In this document: positions 1-7,888 of the stretch, one piece after another
Position numbering within the stretch: position 1 is the stretch's first letter
How the letters are laid out: each line of letters begins with the position of its first letter
Assembly (NCBI GenBank): GCA_001550305.1
Contig: LRTP01001023.1
Span: 1-39,516 of the forward strand
Direction of reading: 5' to 3'
Length of the DNA: 39,516 nt
DNA from: Streptomyces diastatochromogenes
Lineage (GTDB): Bacteria; Actinomycetota; Actinomycetes; Streptomycetales; Streptomycetaceae
Notes under the pieces: model-generated
Told to the model about the DNA's origin: nothing
Seen by the model: only the letters and a program-made list of their open reading frames with translations
The model's database searches: none
Made by a program: the position numbers and the translations under genes

Positions 1-303
1 CGAGTCGTGCGCGGCTCTCCGCAGTGCCTCGCCCGGCTGATGCCCGGCCCGCACCTCGCCGGCCAGCGCCCCGCACAGGGCGATCACCGCCTCACCCCGA
101 CGCTCCCCCGCGCGCCGCGTCTCCCCGGCCCGCCGTACTCGGCGGAGCAGCGGCATCCCGGCCGCCCCGAGGAACAGCGGCACGACGGACGCGCCCAGTA
201 CCGCGATCACCAACCCGGCGACCAGTGACCACCCTTCGGGACGCAGCCGCTCGCGCAGTCGCCGCCACTCGGCCCGCCATGGCCGCCCCCACCGAGATGT
301 CAC
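1..303 (-). CDS. TadB-like type II secretion F-family membrane protein (N-terminal part)
   Basis: Partial gene of 101 codons cut by the left window edge; it has no long listed ORF because GTG is its only good start. Translation from the GTG at 303 gives a basic, Arg/Trp-rich start, a hydrophobic segment (about residues 28-46, WSLVAGLVIAVLGASVVPLF) and then an Arg/Ala-rich cytoplasmic stretch ending in GHQPGEALRRAAHDS. That ending resembles the start of the T2SSF domain, where G..L..AL..AA is typical. It lies 12 bases after the tadA-like stop in the same operon, the usual place of tadB. In known Tad systems TadB and TadC form the inner-membrane platform for pilus assembly. An in-frame TGA just upstream excludes a longer start. 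Confidence 0.75.
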   Translation of the reverse strand, partial: MTSRWGRPWRAEWRRLRERLRPEGWSLVAGLVIAVLGASVVPLFLGAAGMPLLRRVRRAGETRRAGERRGEAVIALCGALAGEVRAGHQPGEALRRAAHDS

Positions 304-315
304 CGGCCCCCGTCA

Positions 316-1509
316 TCACAGCCCACCCCCCTCGGTCCCGTCCCGGAGCAGCCCCCGCAGCCGCTCCCACCCCCGCTCGTACACGAACGCCTCCGCGCCC
401 CATCGCAACGCGGGCACCGTCACCACCAACCCCCTCGCATCGCGCTCCAGGACATGCACCTCGGCGATCCGCCGCCGCCCGGCCCGGTCTCGTACGAGAT
501 GCAGGACCACGGACAGCGCCGCCGCCAACTGGCTGTGCAGCGCGGCCCTGTCGAGCCCTGCCGCGGTACCCAGGGCCTCCAGACGGGCCGGTACCTGCGC
601 CGCCGCATTCGCGTGCACCGTGCCGCAGCCGCCCTCGTGGCCGGTGTTGAGCGCCGCCAGGAGCGACACGACCTCAGGTCCGCGCACCTCGCCGACGACC
701 AGCCGGTCCGGTCGCATGCGCAGGGCCTGGCGGACCAGATCCTGCAGCGCCACGAGTCCGACGCCCTCCTGGTTGGCCGGCCGCCCCTCCAGCCGCACCA
801 CATGGGGATGGTCGGGCCGCAGCTCCGCCGAATCCTCGGCCAGCACGATCCGCTCCCCGGCACCGACCAGCCCCAGCAGCGCGCTCAGCAGGGTCGTCTT
901 GCCGCTTCCGGTGCCACCGCTGATCAGGAACGACAGCCGGGCGTCCAGCAGGGCTCTGAGTACCCGGTCCCCGCCGGGCGGGACTGTTCCCGCCGTCACC
1001 AACTCGTCGAGGGTGAAAGCGCGCGGCCGTACGACCCGCAGCGACAGGCAGGTGGAGCCGACGGCCACCGGGGGCAGCACCGCGTGCAGGCGGGTGCCGT
1101 CCGGAAGCCGGGCGTCGACCCAGGGGCGGGCGTCGTCGAGCCTTCGCCCGGCCACGGCCGCGAGGCGCTGCGCGAGGCGTCGTACGGCCGCCGCGTCCGG
1201 AAAGGACACGGTCGTCAGTTCCAGGCCACCGCCCCGGTCCACCCACACCCGGTCCGGCGCGGACACCAGGACGTCGGTCACCAACGGGTCTGCGAGCAGC
1301 GGCTCCAGCGGCCCACTGCCGACCAGCTCGGAGCGCAACCGCTCGGCGGCGCCGAGGACTTCGGCGTCGCCGAGGACTCGACCCTGCTCGCGCAGGGCCT
1401 GTGCCACGCGCGCGGGTGTCGGCTCCGACCCGCTCTCGGCGAGCCACTGCCGTACGCCGTCCAGCAGTCCCGTGCCGGTCCCCGCGCCCGTGCCCGCCTC
1501 CCGGCTCAT
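316..1509 (-). CDS. TadA/CpaF-family secretion ATPase
   Basis: 397-residue hexameric ATPase of the type II/IV secretion family, predicted to power Tad-type pilus assembly. Walker A is GGTGSGKTT (residues 198-206), the Walker B-like strand is RLVVGEVRG (269-277) and the His box is GHEGGCGTVHAN (290-301), all in family order. The N-terminal domain carries the usual PLEPLLADPLVTDVLV block (67-82). The start is the ATG at 1509, which overlaps the TadZ-like stop as ATGA, implying translational coupling. The same frame stays open upstream of the ATG but looks like shadow coding. The neighbours tadZ and tadB support the assignment; in mycobacteria the same trio is Rv3660c-Rv3658c. Whether this Streptomyces locus makes a pilus is unknown. 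Confidence 0.9.
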   Translation of the reverse strand: MSREAGTGAGTGTGLLDGVRQWLAESGSEPTPARVAQALREQGRVLGDAEVLGAAERLRSELVGSGPLEPLLADPLVTDVLVSAPDRVWVDRGGGLELTTVSFPDAAAVRRLAQRLAAVAGRRLDDARPWVDARLPDGTRLHAVLPPVAVGSTCLSLRVVRPRAFTLDELVTAGTVPPGGDRVLRALLDARLSFLISGGTGSGKTTLLSALLGLVGAGERIVLAEDSAELRPDHPHVVRLEGRPANQEGVGLVALQDLVRQALRMRPDRLVVGEVRGPEVVSLLAALNTGHEGGCGTVHANAAAQVPARLEALGTAAGLDRAALHSQLAAALSVVLHLVRDRAGRRRIAEVHVLERDARGLVVTVPALRWGAEAFVYERGWERLRGLLRDGTEGGGL

Positions 1510-2600
1510 ACGCCCCCGCCTTCCACCGGAACCCGCTGCCAGAAGGCCGTGCAGAACCGGGCGAGCGGTCCCCGCGCCGCTCCCCCGGGTGGCACACCGG
1601 CGTCCAGCGGCGCGGATTCCGCGGGCACCTCGCCGACCAGCGGCAGTCCGAGCAGGCGGGCCACCTCGCGGTCGTCGAGGCCCGGCGCATAGGGGCCGCG
1701 GACCGCGACACGCAGATCGCGCAGGACCATGCCGACCACGGACGCCACCCGTTTGGCCGCCGCGACGGCACGCAGATCGGCGGGGACGACCAGCAGTCCG
1801 AGGTCGAGCTGGGCGAGGGCTTCCGCGACACCTTCGTCGACGCGGCGGGGCAGGTCGACGACCACGGTGCCGCCGCGCCGTCTGGCGGCGGCCAGGACCG
1901 CGCGGACGGCCTGCGCCGGGATGGTGACGGAGTCGCCGCGGTCCCAGCTGAGGACGCGCAGCGCGTGCAGCTCGGGAAGGGACTCCTCCAGGGCGCCGCC
2001 GCCGACCCTGCCGCGGGAGGCGGCGAACGCCGGCCAGCGCAGGCCGTCGGCGGCCTCTCCGCCCAGGAGTACGTCGAGTCCGCCACCCAGGGGATCCGCG
2101 TCCACGAGCAGGGTGCGGCGTCCCTCGCGCGCAGAGGTGACGGCGAGCGCGCAGGCCAGCGTGGAGGCTCCGGCCCCGCCGCGGCCGCCGATCACGCCGA
2201 CGGTGAGCGCGGGTCGGCCGACTCCCTCGGCCACGTCGGCGATGCGGTCGACGAGCCACTGCTCGCCGTCCGGAAGCATCAGGACGTGGTCGGCTCCGAT
2301 CTCGACAGCCCGTTTCCAGACGCCGGAGTCGTCCTGGTCCCGGCCGACCAGCACGACTCCGCGTCGGCGCGCTGCTCCGCGTACGCGCCGCGCCGCGTCG
2401 TCGCCGACCAGGACGAGCGGTGCCGCCTCCCAACTGCCGCGGCCCTCAGGCACCCCGTGGTGGACCTCCGGCCTCGCGCCCGCCGCGGCGCACAGGCGCA
2501 GCAGGTCGTCGAGGAGTTCGGCGTCCTCCGTGACGATCAATGGTCCGCCCTGCCGCCCGTCGGCGGCGGGTGGCAGGTCGTGTGTGATGGCTCCCGCCAC
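1506..2600 (-). CDS. TadZ/CpaE-like septum-site-determining (Ssd) protein
   Basis: 364-residue MinD/ParA-superfamily protein. An N-terminal receiver-like half (about 15-120) precedes an ATPase-like domain starting GVIGGRGGAGAST (about 135-147), with an ADPLGGGLD switch region and a VVDLPRR strand. The P-loop lysines are replaced (RGGAGAS in place of KGGxGKT), as is common in TadZ/CpaE and Ssd proteins, so ATP hydrolysis may be lost. I prefer the GTG at 2600, which has a purine-rich GAAGGGG and GGAG upstream. The frame is open to an ATG at 2738, but the added residues look non-coding. First gene of the tad operon; homologous in place to mycobacterial ssd (Rv3660c). Likely localises the pilus machine or affects septation. 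Confidence 0.82.
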   Translation of the reverse strand: MAGAITHDLPPAADGRQGGPLIVTEDAELLDDLLRLCAAAGARPEVHHGVPEGRGSWEAAPLVLVGDDAARRVRGAARRRGVVLVGRDQDDSGVWKRAVEIGADHVLMLPDGEQWLVDRIADVAEGVGRPALTVGVIGGRGGAGASTLACALAVTSAREGRRTLLVDADPLGGGLDVLLGGEAADGLRWPAFAASRGRVGGGALEESLPELHALRVLSWDRGDSVTIPAQAVRAVLAAARRRGGTVVVDLPRRVDEGVAEALAQLDLGLLVVPADLRAVAAAKRVASVVGMVLRDLRVAVRGPYAPGLDDREVARLLGLPLVGEVPAESAPLDAGVPPGGAARGPLARFCTAFWQRVPVEGGGV

Positions 2601-3195
2601 GATCTCCAGCCCCCTTCGCTGCTCCTTGCGCGGAGCTCGCAAGGTCCTCTGCGGACCCGCGATTCCCGCTCGTGTGAAGAACCGGCACGCGGCCTCCATA
2701 TGAACGGCCGATACGAACCGGCCAAACGCGTCCGACAAACGGAACCCGCCATGAACTTGCCGCGAGGAACTCGCCGCGAGCGGGACGCGCTGGAATCACG
2801 GTGCAGCGATCCAGAAAATCGTGTGGATCTTGGTCGATAACTGTGGACAACTCAGTGGTTGTGAATATCGCCTTCACCCATACCGGTGAGTCGCCTGTGA
2901 CTTCCGCAGAGCAGCCTCACGGATACGCAGAGTGACGAATCATGGACACGCGGAAGGAACGGCCACAGCGGTGACAACGGGGTCCCGGGGCCGTGCGAAA
3001 GAGGGGAAAAACCCATCCGGACATGCGACGACCCCCGCCGGGGGGGAGAGCGGGGGTCGTCCCCACGGCCGACTCGGGGGGGGAGGAGCCGGACCGGGTT
3101 AGCACGGTCGCGAACGATCCGTGACTTCCATGGTGTACCCGAGAGCCCTCTCAGGCAAACCCACGCGCCCCACACTAGCCCGAATGGTGGGCGCA
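2601..3195. other. Intergenic region between tadZ-like and HAD genes
   Basis: About 600 bases between divergent genes. I see no convincing gene. It holds promoter DNA for both sides, a strong G-tract hairpin at 3028-3060, G-runs at 3075-3084, and a short inverted repeat (GACCG/CGGTC) around 3092-3108. Several frames stay open on both strands, but only because stops are rare at this GC content. Confidence 0.6.
3028..3060. terminator. Perfect 11-bp G/C hairpin
   Basis: Arms 3028-3038 and 3050-3060 (ACGACCCCCGC and its exact complement) flank an 11-base G-rich loop. There is no T-tract. It could end readthrough or a small leader transcript upstream of the HAD gene, or serve as an attenuator; its position between divergent genes does not decide. 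Confidence 0.45.
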
Positions 3196-3201
3196 TATGC
3201 T
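3196..3201 (+). promoter_or_regulatory. -10 element (TATGCT), leaderless start of the HAD gene
   Basis: TATGCT is followed by 7 bases and then the GTG at 3209, the spacing of a leaderless transcript. The ATG at 3197 lies inside this element, so it is unlikely to be the start. Confidence 0.5.
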
Positions 3202-3208
3202 CGGGCTC

Positions 3209-4030
3209 GTGGAAAACCACTCCTTGCCTCGCACGGCAGCCTTCTTTGACCTGGACAAGACGGTCATTGCGAAGTCGAGCACGCTCACGTTCAGCAAGTC
3301 GTTCTACCAAGGCGGGCTGATCAACCGAAGGGCCGTGTTGCGCACCGCATATGCCCAGTTCGTGTTCATGGCGGGCGGCGCGGACCACGATCAGATGGAG
3401 CGGATGCGCGCATACCTGTCCGCGCTGTGCCGGGGCTGGAACGTCCAGCAGGTCAAGGAGATCGTCGCCGAGACTCTGCACGACCTGATCGACCCGATCA
3501 TTTACGACGAGGCCGCCTCCCTCATCGAGGAGCACCACAGCGCCGGGCGCGACGTCGTGATCGTCTCCACGTCCGGGGCGGAGGTGGTCGAGCCGATCGG
3601 GGAGCTGCTCGGCGCGGACCGGGTGGTGGCCACGCGCATGGTCGTCGGCGAGGACGGCTGCTTCACCGGGGAAGTGGAGTACTACGCGTACGGTCCGACG
3701 AAGGCCGAGGCGGTCAAGGAGCTGGCCGCGTCCGAGGGGTACGACCTCGCGCGCTGCTACGCGTACAGCGACTCCGCGACCGACGTTCCGATGCTGGAGG
3801 CCGTCGGCCATCCCCATGCGGTGAATCCGGACCGTGCGCTGCGGCGCGAGGCGCTTGCCCGCTCGTGGCCGATTCTGGACTTCCACCGGCCGGTCCGGCT
3901 CAAGCAGCGGCTGCCCGCGCTGTCGGTGCCGCCGCGTCCGGCGCTCGTCGCGGCGGCCGCGATAGGAGCGGCGGCGGCCACGGCGGGGCTCGTCTGGTAC
4001 GCGAGCAAACGGCGCACGACGGTGGTGTGA
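3209..4030 (+). CDS. HAD-IB family phosphatase with C-terminal membrane anchor
   Basis: 273-residue SerB/CicA-like HAD hydrolase, an aspartate-nucleophile phosphatase of unknown substrate. Motif I is FFDLDKT (nucleophile D14, acid D16), motif II VIVSTSG, motif III the Lys in GPTKAEAV and motif IV YSDSATDVPML. A C-terminal hydrophobic segment (PALVAAAAIGAAAATAGLVWY) followed by KRR suggests a tail anchor. I choose GTG 3209 because a -10 element ends 7 bases before it and no Shine-Dalgarno serves the ATG at 3197. Orthologous in position to M. tuberculosis Rv3661, between ssd and the Ms1 RNA. Older annotation calls relatives morphological-differentiation-associated, but that is a label rather than evidence. 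Confidence 0.88.
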   Translation: MENHSLPRTAAFFDLDKTVIAKSSTLTFSKSFYQGGLINRRAVLRTAYAQFVFMAGGADHDQMERMRAYLSALCRGWNVQQVKEIVAETLHDLIDPIIYDEAASLIEEHHSAGRDVVIVSTSGAEVVEPIGELLGADRVVATRMVVGEDGCFTGEVEYYAYGPTKAEAVKELAASEGYDLARCYAYSDSATDVPMLEAVGHPHAVNPDRALRREALARSWPILDFHRPVRLKQRLPALSVPPRPALVAAAAIGAAAATAGLVWYASKRRTTVV

Positions 4031-4093
4031 GCGCGTCACGCGTGTGGGTGCGGCACATCTACGTCCCGATTCACTCCCATTTGAACCTAAAAG

Positions 4094-4099
4094 TAAAGA
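4094..4099 (+). promoter_or_regulatory. Candidate -10 (TAAAGA) of the Ms1-like RNA
   Basis: TAAAGA lies 18 bases after TTCACT (4070-4075) in the only A-rich stretch of the region (4081-4103). A start about 4106 would give an RNA of about 270 nt ending at the hairpin. TTGAAC at 4081-4086 is an alternative -35 for a later -10. The choice is inference. Confidence 0.4.
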
Positions 4100-4105
4100 A
4101 GTACA

Positions 4106-4380
4106 GCCAGGGGTTCCGCTTCCTCTGGACCAGGAGTAGAAAGGGTTTAACGGCCCGCGAGACCAAGGACATCCGAAAGGATCACCTTCAAACGCAACCA
4201 AGGCCCCACGGACCGCGCATGGACATCGAGCACCCACGCGACGTCGACCCGTCGATTACGGGCCAGCCGCACCAGGTGACGGGCAGGAGTTCCCGACCTG
4301 ATGGGCAACATATCGAGGACGCTTGGTAACCCGGTGAGCATGCCAGCGGCGGTACGAAACCTCGTACCGCCGCAACCCTG
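4106..4380 (+). ncRNA. ms1: Ms1-like RNA (RNA polymerase core-binding, scr3559/MTS2823 family)
   Basis: This 360-base gap between a HAD-IB phosphatase gene and the Rv3662c-like gene is the place of MTS2823/Ms1 in mycobacteria and, as I recall, of scr3559 in S. coelicolor. Ms1 binds RNA polymerase core lacking sigma and helps store polymerase in stationary phase. Seen here: an A-rich promoter-like start, lower GC than the neighbouring coding DNA, no convincing coding frame, purine-rich unpaired-looking segments (AGGAGTAGAAAGGG at 4132-4145), and a perfect 12-bp hairpin at the end (4346-4373). Ends are estimated. The plus-strand HAD frame in another phase reads through part of this region, but the translation matches nothing I know and is Arg/His-rich shadow. 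Confidence 0.72.
4346..4373 (+). terminator. 12-bp perfect hairpin ending the Ms1-like RNA
   Basis: Arms 4346-4357 and 4362-4373 are exact complements with an AACC loop. It sits 17 bases before the convergent gene's stop and may act in both directions. There is no T-tract, as is usual in Streptomyces. Confidence 0.7.
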
Positions 4381-4389
4381 TCCCGGGAC

Positions 4390-5214
4390 TTACGCCGCGC
4401 CGCGCTGAAGCGCCTCGCAGACGGCTGTCGACTCCCTGGCTCCCAGTTCAATCGCTCTGCCGCAGTGGGCGATCCAGGTCGCCATGCCCTCCGGGGTGCC
4501 GGAGACATAGCCTTCCAGTGCCGCCAGGTAGGCCGCGCGGCCCGGCTCGGCGTGACCGACCTCCGCCGGGCAGACGGATTTGGGGTCGAGGCCGCTGCCG
4601 ACCAGGACGATGCGCTCGGCCGCGCGTGCGACCAGGCCGTTGTGGGTGCCGAAGGGGCGCAGGGCGAGCAGTTCGCCGTGCACGACGGCAGCCGTCACCA
4701 GGGCCGGCGCCGAACCACCCGCGATGATCAGCTGCGAGAGTCCCTCGAGCCGGCCGGCCACCTCGGCCGCGTCCGGCAGGGGCAGGTCGACGAGCGGCTC
4801 GTCGACCGGTTCGCCGTCCTGGCGCGGCCTGCCGACGGTGTCCTCCTCGCCCGCCGCCGCGACGAGGTGCAGCCGGGCCAGCACCCGGAGGGGCGACTGC
4901 CGCCAGATGGACAGGAGTTGGCCCGCCTCGGCGGTCAGCCGCAGGGCCGCGCCGACCGTGCGGGCCTCGTCGTCACCACTGAAGTCGGTGCGGCGGCGTA
5001 CCTCTTCGAGGGCCCAATCGGCACCGGACAGCGCCGCGGAACCACGGGCGCCCCGCAGTGCGGCCTCGGAAGTGATCTCGTTGCTGCGGCGCCGCATGAT
5101 CCGGTGTCCGTAGACCCGGTCCACCGCTTTGCGGACGGACTCGACGGATTCGGCCACGCCGGGCAGCGAGCCCAGGGCCGCGAGCGGATCGGCGTTCGCG
5201 CCTGTCGTACTCAT
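4390..5214 (-). CDS. Rv3662c-like protein with degenerate Fic/DOC fold
   Basis: 274 residues. The centre carries VVHGELLALRPFGTHNGLVA, which lines up with the Fic motif HPFxxGNGR but has RPF for HPF and lacks the final GR, so the AMP-transferase His is missing. Upstream helices include the ITSEAALRGARGSAALSGA region, typical of Fic-like proteins, where an inhibitory helix often lies. Relatives are often called oxidoreductase without proof. The start is ATG 5214: TAGGGT lies 7 bases upstream, a leaderless arrangement, while the ORF runs open to 5250. It is convergent with the Ms1-like RNA and divergent from the MinD/CooC-like gene. Function unknown; non-catalytic Fic fold is inference. Confidence 0.72.
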   Translation of the reverse strand: MSTTGANADPLAALGSLPGVAESVESVRKAVDRVYGHRIMRRRSNEITSEAALRGARGSAALSGADWALEEVRRRTDFSGDDEARTVGAALRLTAEAGQLLSIWRQSPLRVLARLHLVAAAGEEDTVGRPRQDGEPVDEPLVDLPLPDAAEVAGRLEGLSQLIIAGGSAPALVTAAVVHGELLALRPFGTHNGLVARAAERIVLVGSGLDPKSVCPAEVGHAEPGRAAYLAALEGYVSGTPEGMATWIAHCGRAIELGARESTAVCEALQRGAA

Positions 5215-5221
5215 GAGTACG

Positions 5222-5227
5222 ACCCTA
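5222..5227 (-). promoter_or_regulatory. -10 element (TAGGGT), leaderless
   Basis: On the minus strand TAGGGT is followed by 7 bases and the ATG at 5214; it decides that start over the longer open frame. Confidence 0.5.
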
Positions 5228-5301
5228 CGCACCCCGGCGGCCCACCCCACGAAGGAGTGGTCTTCTTCACGTCACCAGGGCACCGTGCGCAATCACCCCA
5301 C

Positions 5302-5307
5302 TACCCT
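5302..5307 (+). promoter_or_regulatory. -10 element (TACCCT), probably leaderless
   Basis: TACCCT is followed by 8 bases and the ATG at 5316. No Shine-Dalgarno is visible. A GTG at 5310 is too close to the element. Confidence 0.4.
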
Positions 5308-5315
5308 TGGTGAAC

Positions 5316-6296
5316 ATGAAAATTGCTTTCGTAGGGAAGGGCGGCAGCGGCAAGACGACCCTGTCCTCCCTCTTCATCCGCCACCTCGCGGCCTCGGGAT
5401 CGCCGGTCGTCGCGGTGGACGCCGACATCAACCAACATCTGGGGGCCGCCCTCGGCCTCGACGAGGCGGTGGCCGCCGGGCTGCCCGCCATGGGCCCGCG
5501 GCTAAAGCTGATCAAGGACTACCTGCGCGGCTCCAATCCACGGATCACGTCCGCCGAGACGATGATCAAGACGACCCCGCCCGGTGAGGGGTCCCGCCTG
5601 CTGCGGGTGCGCGAGAACAACCCGGTGTACGACGCCTGCGCACGGCCGGTGGAACTCGACGGCGGCGCCGTCCGTTTGATGGTCACCGGCCCGTTCAGCG
5701 AGGCCGATTTGGGAGTGGCGTGCTACCACTCCAAGACCGGTGCAGTGGAGCTCTGCCTGAACCATCTCGTCGACGGCCGGAGCGAGTACGTCGTCGTCGA
5801 CATGACGGCGGGCTCCGACTCCTTCGCGTCCGGCATGTTCACCCGCTTCGACATCACGTTCCTCGTCGCCGAGCCGACCCGGAAGGGGGTCTCCGTCTAT
5901 CGGCAGTACAAGGAGTACGCCCGCGACTTCGGAGTCATCCTGAAGGTCGTCGGCAACAAGGTGCAGGGCCAGGACGACATCGACTTCCTCCGCGCCGAGG
6001 TCGGTGACGACCTCCTGGTCACAGTCGGGCACTCGGACTGGGTGCGTGCCATGGAGAAGGGCCGCCCACCACGGTTCGAGCTCCTGGAGGACACCAACCG
6101 CCGCTCCCTGCGCACCTTGCAGACCGCCGCCGACGCCACGTACGAGCTGCGGGACTGGGAGCGCTACACGCGCCAGATGGTGCACTTCCACCTGAAGAAC
6201 GCGGGCAGCTGGGGCAACGAGAGGACCGGGGCCGACCTGGCGGCGCAGGTCGACCCCGGTTTCGTGCTGGGAGAGGGACTGGTGGCTACGGCTTGA
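5316..6296 (+). CDS. MinD/CooC-like deviant Walker A ATPase
   Basis: 326-residue P-loop ATPase. The N-terminus MKIAFVGKGGSGKTTLSSL has the deviant Walker A with its signature lysine (KGGSGKTT, residues 8-15); switch I is AVDADINQHLG and Walker B is YVVVDMTAGSD, with an EPTRKGVSVY block after it. Two cysteines sit in GVACYHSKTGAVELC in the middle, reminiscent of CooC-type metal or cofactor maturation ATPases. Relatives in actinobacteria are annotated only as ATP-binding. The start is ATG 5316. Its end overlaps the convergent lipoprotein gene by 11 bases. It may load a cofactor or position a complex at the membrane; the client is unknown. Confidence 0.8.
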   Translation: MKIAFVGKGGSGKTTLSSLFIRHLAASGSPVVAVDADINQHLGAALGLDEAVAAGLPAMGPRLKLIKDYLRGSNPRITSAETMIKTTPPGEGSRLLRVRENNPVYDACARPVELDGGAVRLMVTGPFSEADLGVACYHSKTGAVELCLNHLVDGRSEYVVVDMTAGSDSFASGMFTRFDITFLVAEPTRKGVSVYRQYKEYARDFGVILKVVGNKVQGQDDIDFLRAEVGDDLLVTVGHSDWVRAMEKGRPPRFELLEDTNRRSLRTLQTAADATYELRDWERYTRQMVHFHLKNAGSWGNERTGADLAAQVDPGFVLGEGLVATA

Positions 6297-7554
6297 GGGC
6301 CGGCGCCCCGGGGATGCCCTTCGGGGCCGGGGCGGGGCGGCCCGACAGGAAGGACGCCCAGCCCTGCTTCGGGACCTCTCCGACGTTGAGGCCGCGCAGC
6401 CTGTCCAGCGTGGCCGGGTCCTGGGCGTCGAGCCAGTCGGCGAGTTGCCGGAAGGAGACGCAGCGGACGTCGGGCTTGTTGCACACGTTCTCCACGACCT
6501 GGTCGATGGCACGCATGTAGGTGCCGCCGTTCCAGGACTCGAAGTGGTTGCCGATGATCAGCGGCGCGCGGTTGCCGTCGTAGGCACGGTCGAAGCCCTT
6601 GAGCAGGCCGTCACGCATCTGGTTGCCCCAGTACTCCTGCTTGTCGGGGTCGCCCTGGGTCCGCGTGCCCGACTGGTTGACCATGAAGTTGTAGTCCATG
6701 GTGAGCTGCTCGAAGGTGTGCCCGGGGAAGGGGACCAGCTGCATCGACAGATCCCACAGGCCGTTCTTCTCCTTGGGCCATACCTGGTTGTTGACGCCGC
6801 TGGTGTCATAGCGGAAGCCCAACTGCCGGGCCGCCTTCATGAAGTTCTTCTGGCCCTCCAGGCAGGGGGTGCGGGCGCCGATGAGCTCCTTGTCGTAGTC
6901 GAAGGGCAGCGGAGCCGCGTTCTTCAGGGCCGCGTTGGTCTTCCAGGACTTCACGAACGCCTTCGCCTGGGCGATCTCGCTCTTCCACTCGGCGACCGAC
7001 CACTCGCCGACACCGCCGTCCGCACCACAGAAGTGGCCGTTGAAGTGCGTGCCGATCTCGTTGCCCTCCAGCCACGCACCGCGTAGCTGCTCGACGGTGT
7101 CCTTGATGCCCTTCTCGTCGTTGAAGCCGATCTCCGAGCTACCCGGCGAGTGCTCCGGCGGCTTGTACAGCTCGCGCTTGTCCTCCGGCAGCAGGTACAC
7201 GCCGCTCAGGAAGTACGTCATCGTCGCCCCGTTGGCCTTGGCGACCTTGCGGAAGTGCGAAAAGAGCTTCTGGCTGTCCTCGCCGGCGCCGTCCCACGAG
7301 AAGACCACGAACTGCGGGGGCTTCTGACCGGGCTTCAGCCGCTCGGGCTTGGGCAGATGCGGCTGCGCTCCGGTGTACGCGGTGGAGCCGTCGCCGATCA
7401 GGCGGACCGCGCTCTGGGGCGCCGGCGCCCCCGCCTCGTTCGCGCCGTGCGCGCCTTCGTTGGAACCGGTGGTGCCGGTGGCGCAACCGGCGAGCGCCGT
7501 GGCGCAGGCCGCGGCGACTGCTGCGCCCGCGGCGATCCTCTGGGTGGTGGCCAT
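6286..7554 (-). CDS. Polysaccharide deacetylase-like lipoprotein
   Basis: 422 residues. The N-terminus is a lipoprotein signal with lipobox LAGC (Cys24), then a Gly/Ala/Asn/Glu linker. The body resembles a NodB-type (CE4) fold: FVVFSWDGAGED stands where the TFDD motif falls, GTHFNGHFCG where the HxxxH metal motif falls, and GARTPCLEG where the RxPxG motif falls. It would act outside the membrane on cell-wall or surface polysaccharide. The metal aspartate context is changed, so activity is uncertain. An AAGG ribosome site lies about 9 bases before ATG 7554. The gene faces the MinD/CooC-like gene and diverges from the SulP fusion. Confidence 0.8.
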   Translation of the reverse strand: MATTQRIAAGAAVAAACATALAGCATGTTGSNEGAHGANEAGAPAPQSAVRLIGDGSTAYTGAQPHLPKPERLKPGQKPPQFVVFSWDGAGEDSQKLFSHFRKVAKANGATMTYFLSGVYLLPEDKRELYKPPEHSPGSSEIGFNDEKGIKDTVEQLRGAWLEGNEIGTHFNGHFCGADGGVGEWSVAEWKSEIAQAKAFVKSWKTNAALKNAAPLPFDYDKELIGARTPCLEGQKNFMKAARQLGFRYDTSGVNNQVWPKEKNGLWDLSMQLVPFPGHTFEQLTMDYNFMVNQSGTRTQGDPDKQEYWGNQMRDGLLKGFDRAYDGNRAPLIIGNHFESWNGGTYMRAIDQVVENVCNKPDVRCVSFRQLADWLDAQDPATLDRLRGLNVGEVPKQGWASFLSGRPAPAPKGIPGAPALKP

Positions 7555-7888
7555 CTCCGCCCACCTTCTTCCTTCTGTCAGAGCAACGCCACTTTGGGCG
7601 TTCTAGGGTGCTGTGCGGTGAAATGCCGACAGCGCCGTCAAGGTCGCACGAGGCCGAGATCGAATAAATACGACAAGCCGATAAAAAGCTCGCTTCACCC
7701 ACGTGAGTGATTTACTGCCCCATTTGCCACTAAAGTCCACACATGGGCTTTACTCTGGATTACGATCCGTTTACCGAGCGTTGAAAGTCCCGCCACTGCA
7801 CGCCGTGACCCACGGCCGCGATCTGCCCCCGTCCTCCCTGGACGGGGACCACCTGTTCCGCGACCGCGCTGCCCCGGAGGAGACGGGA
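7555..7888. promoter_or_regulatory. Divergent promoter region and leader of the SulP-carbonic anhydrase gene
   Basis: 334 bases, poorer in GC than the flanks (AATAAATACGAC around 7663, ATTTACTGCC around 7709). A 6-bp hairpin (AACGCC/GGCGTT, 7585-7602) lies near the lipoprotein start. The plus-strand part from about 7700 is open in the SulP frame but looks like untranslated leader, because a strong ribosome site lies at 7875-7880. Confidence 0.5.

Noticed and set aside
24..650. Long plus-strand frames at the left end
   Set aside because: Pro/Arg/Ala-rich shadows of the tadA and tadB genes on the other strand, with the codon bias of non-coding frames.
3130..3170. CTCTCAGGCAAA resembles the 3' consensus of glycine riboswitches, with GGGAGAG upstream
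   Set aside because: The other conserved part (CCGAAGG-GCAA) is missing, and the downstream gene has no glycine link.
2852..4237. 461-codon minus-strand frame across the HAD gene
   Set aside because: Open only because GC-rich DNA lacks stops; the HAD motifs are on the plus strand.
3427..4329. Plus-strand frame running from the HAD gene through the Ms1 region
   Set aside because: Composition is random; the gap fits a structural RNA better than a C-terminal extension.
7703..7888. N-terminal extension of the SulP fusion
   Set aside because: No ribosome site at 7703, but a strong one at 7876-7880 before ATG 7889.
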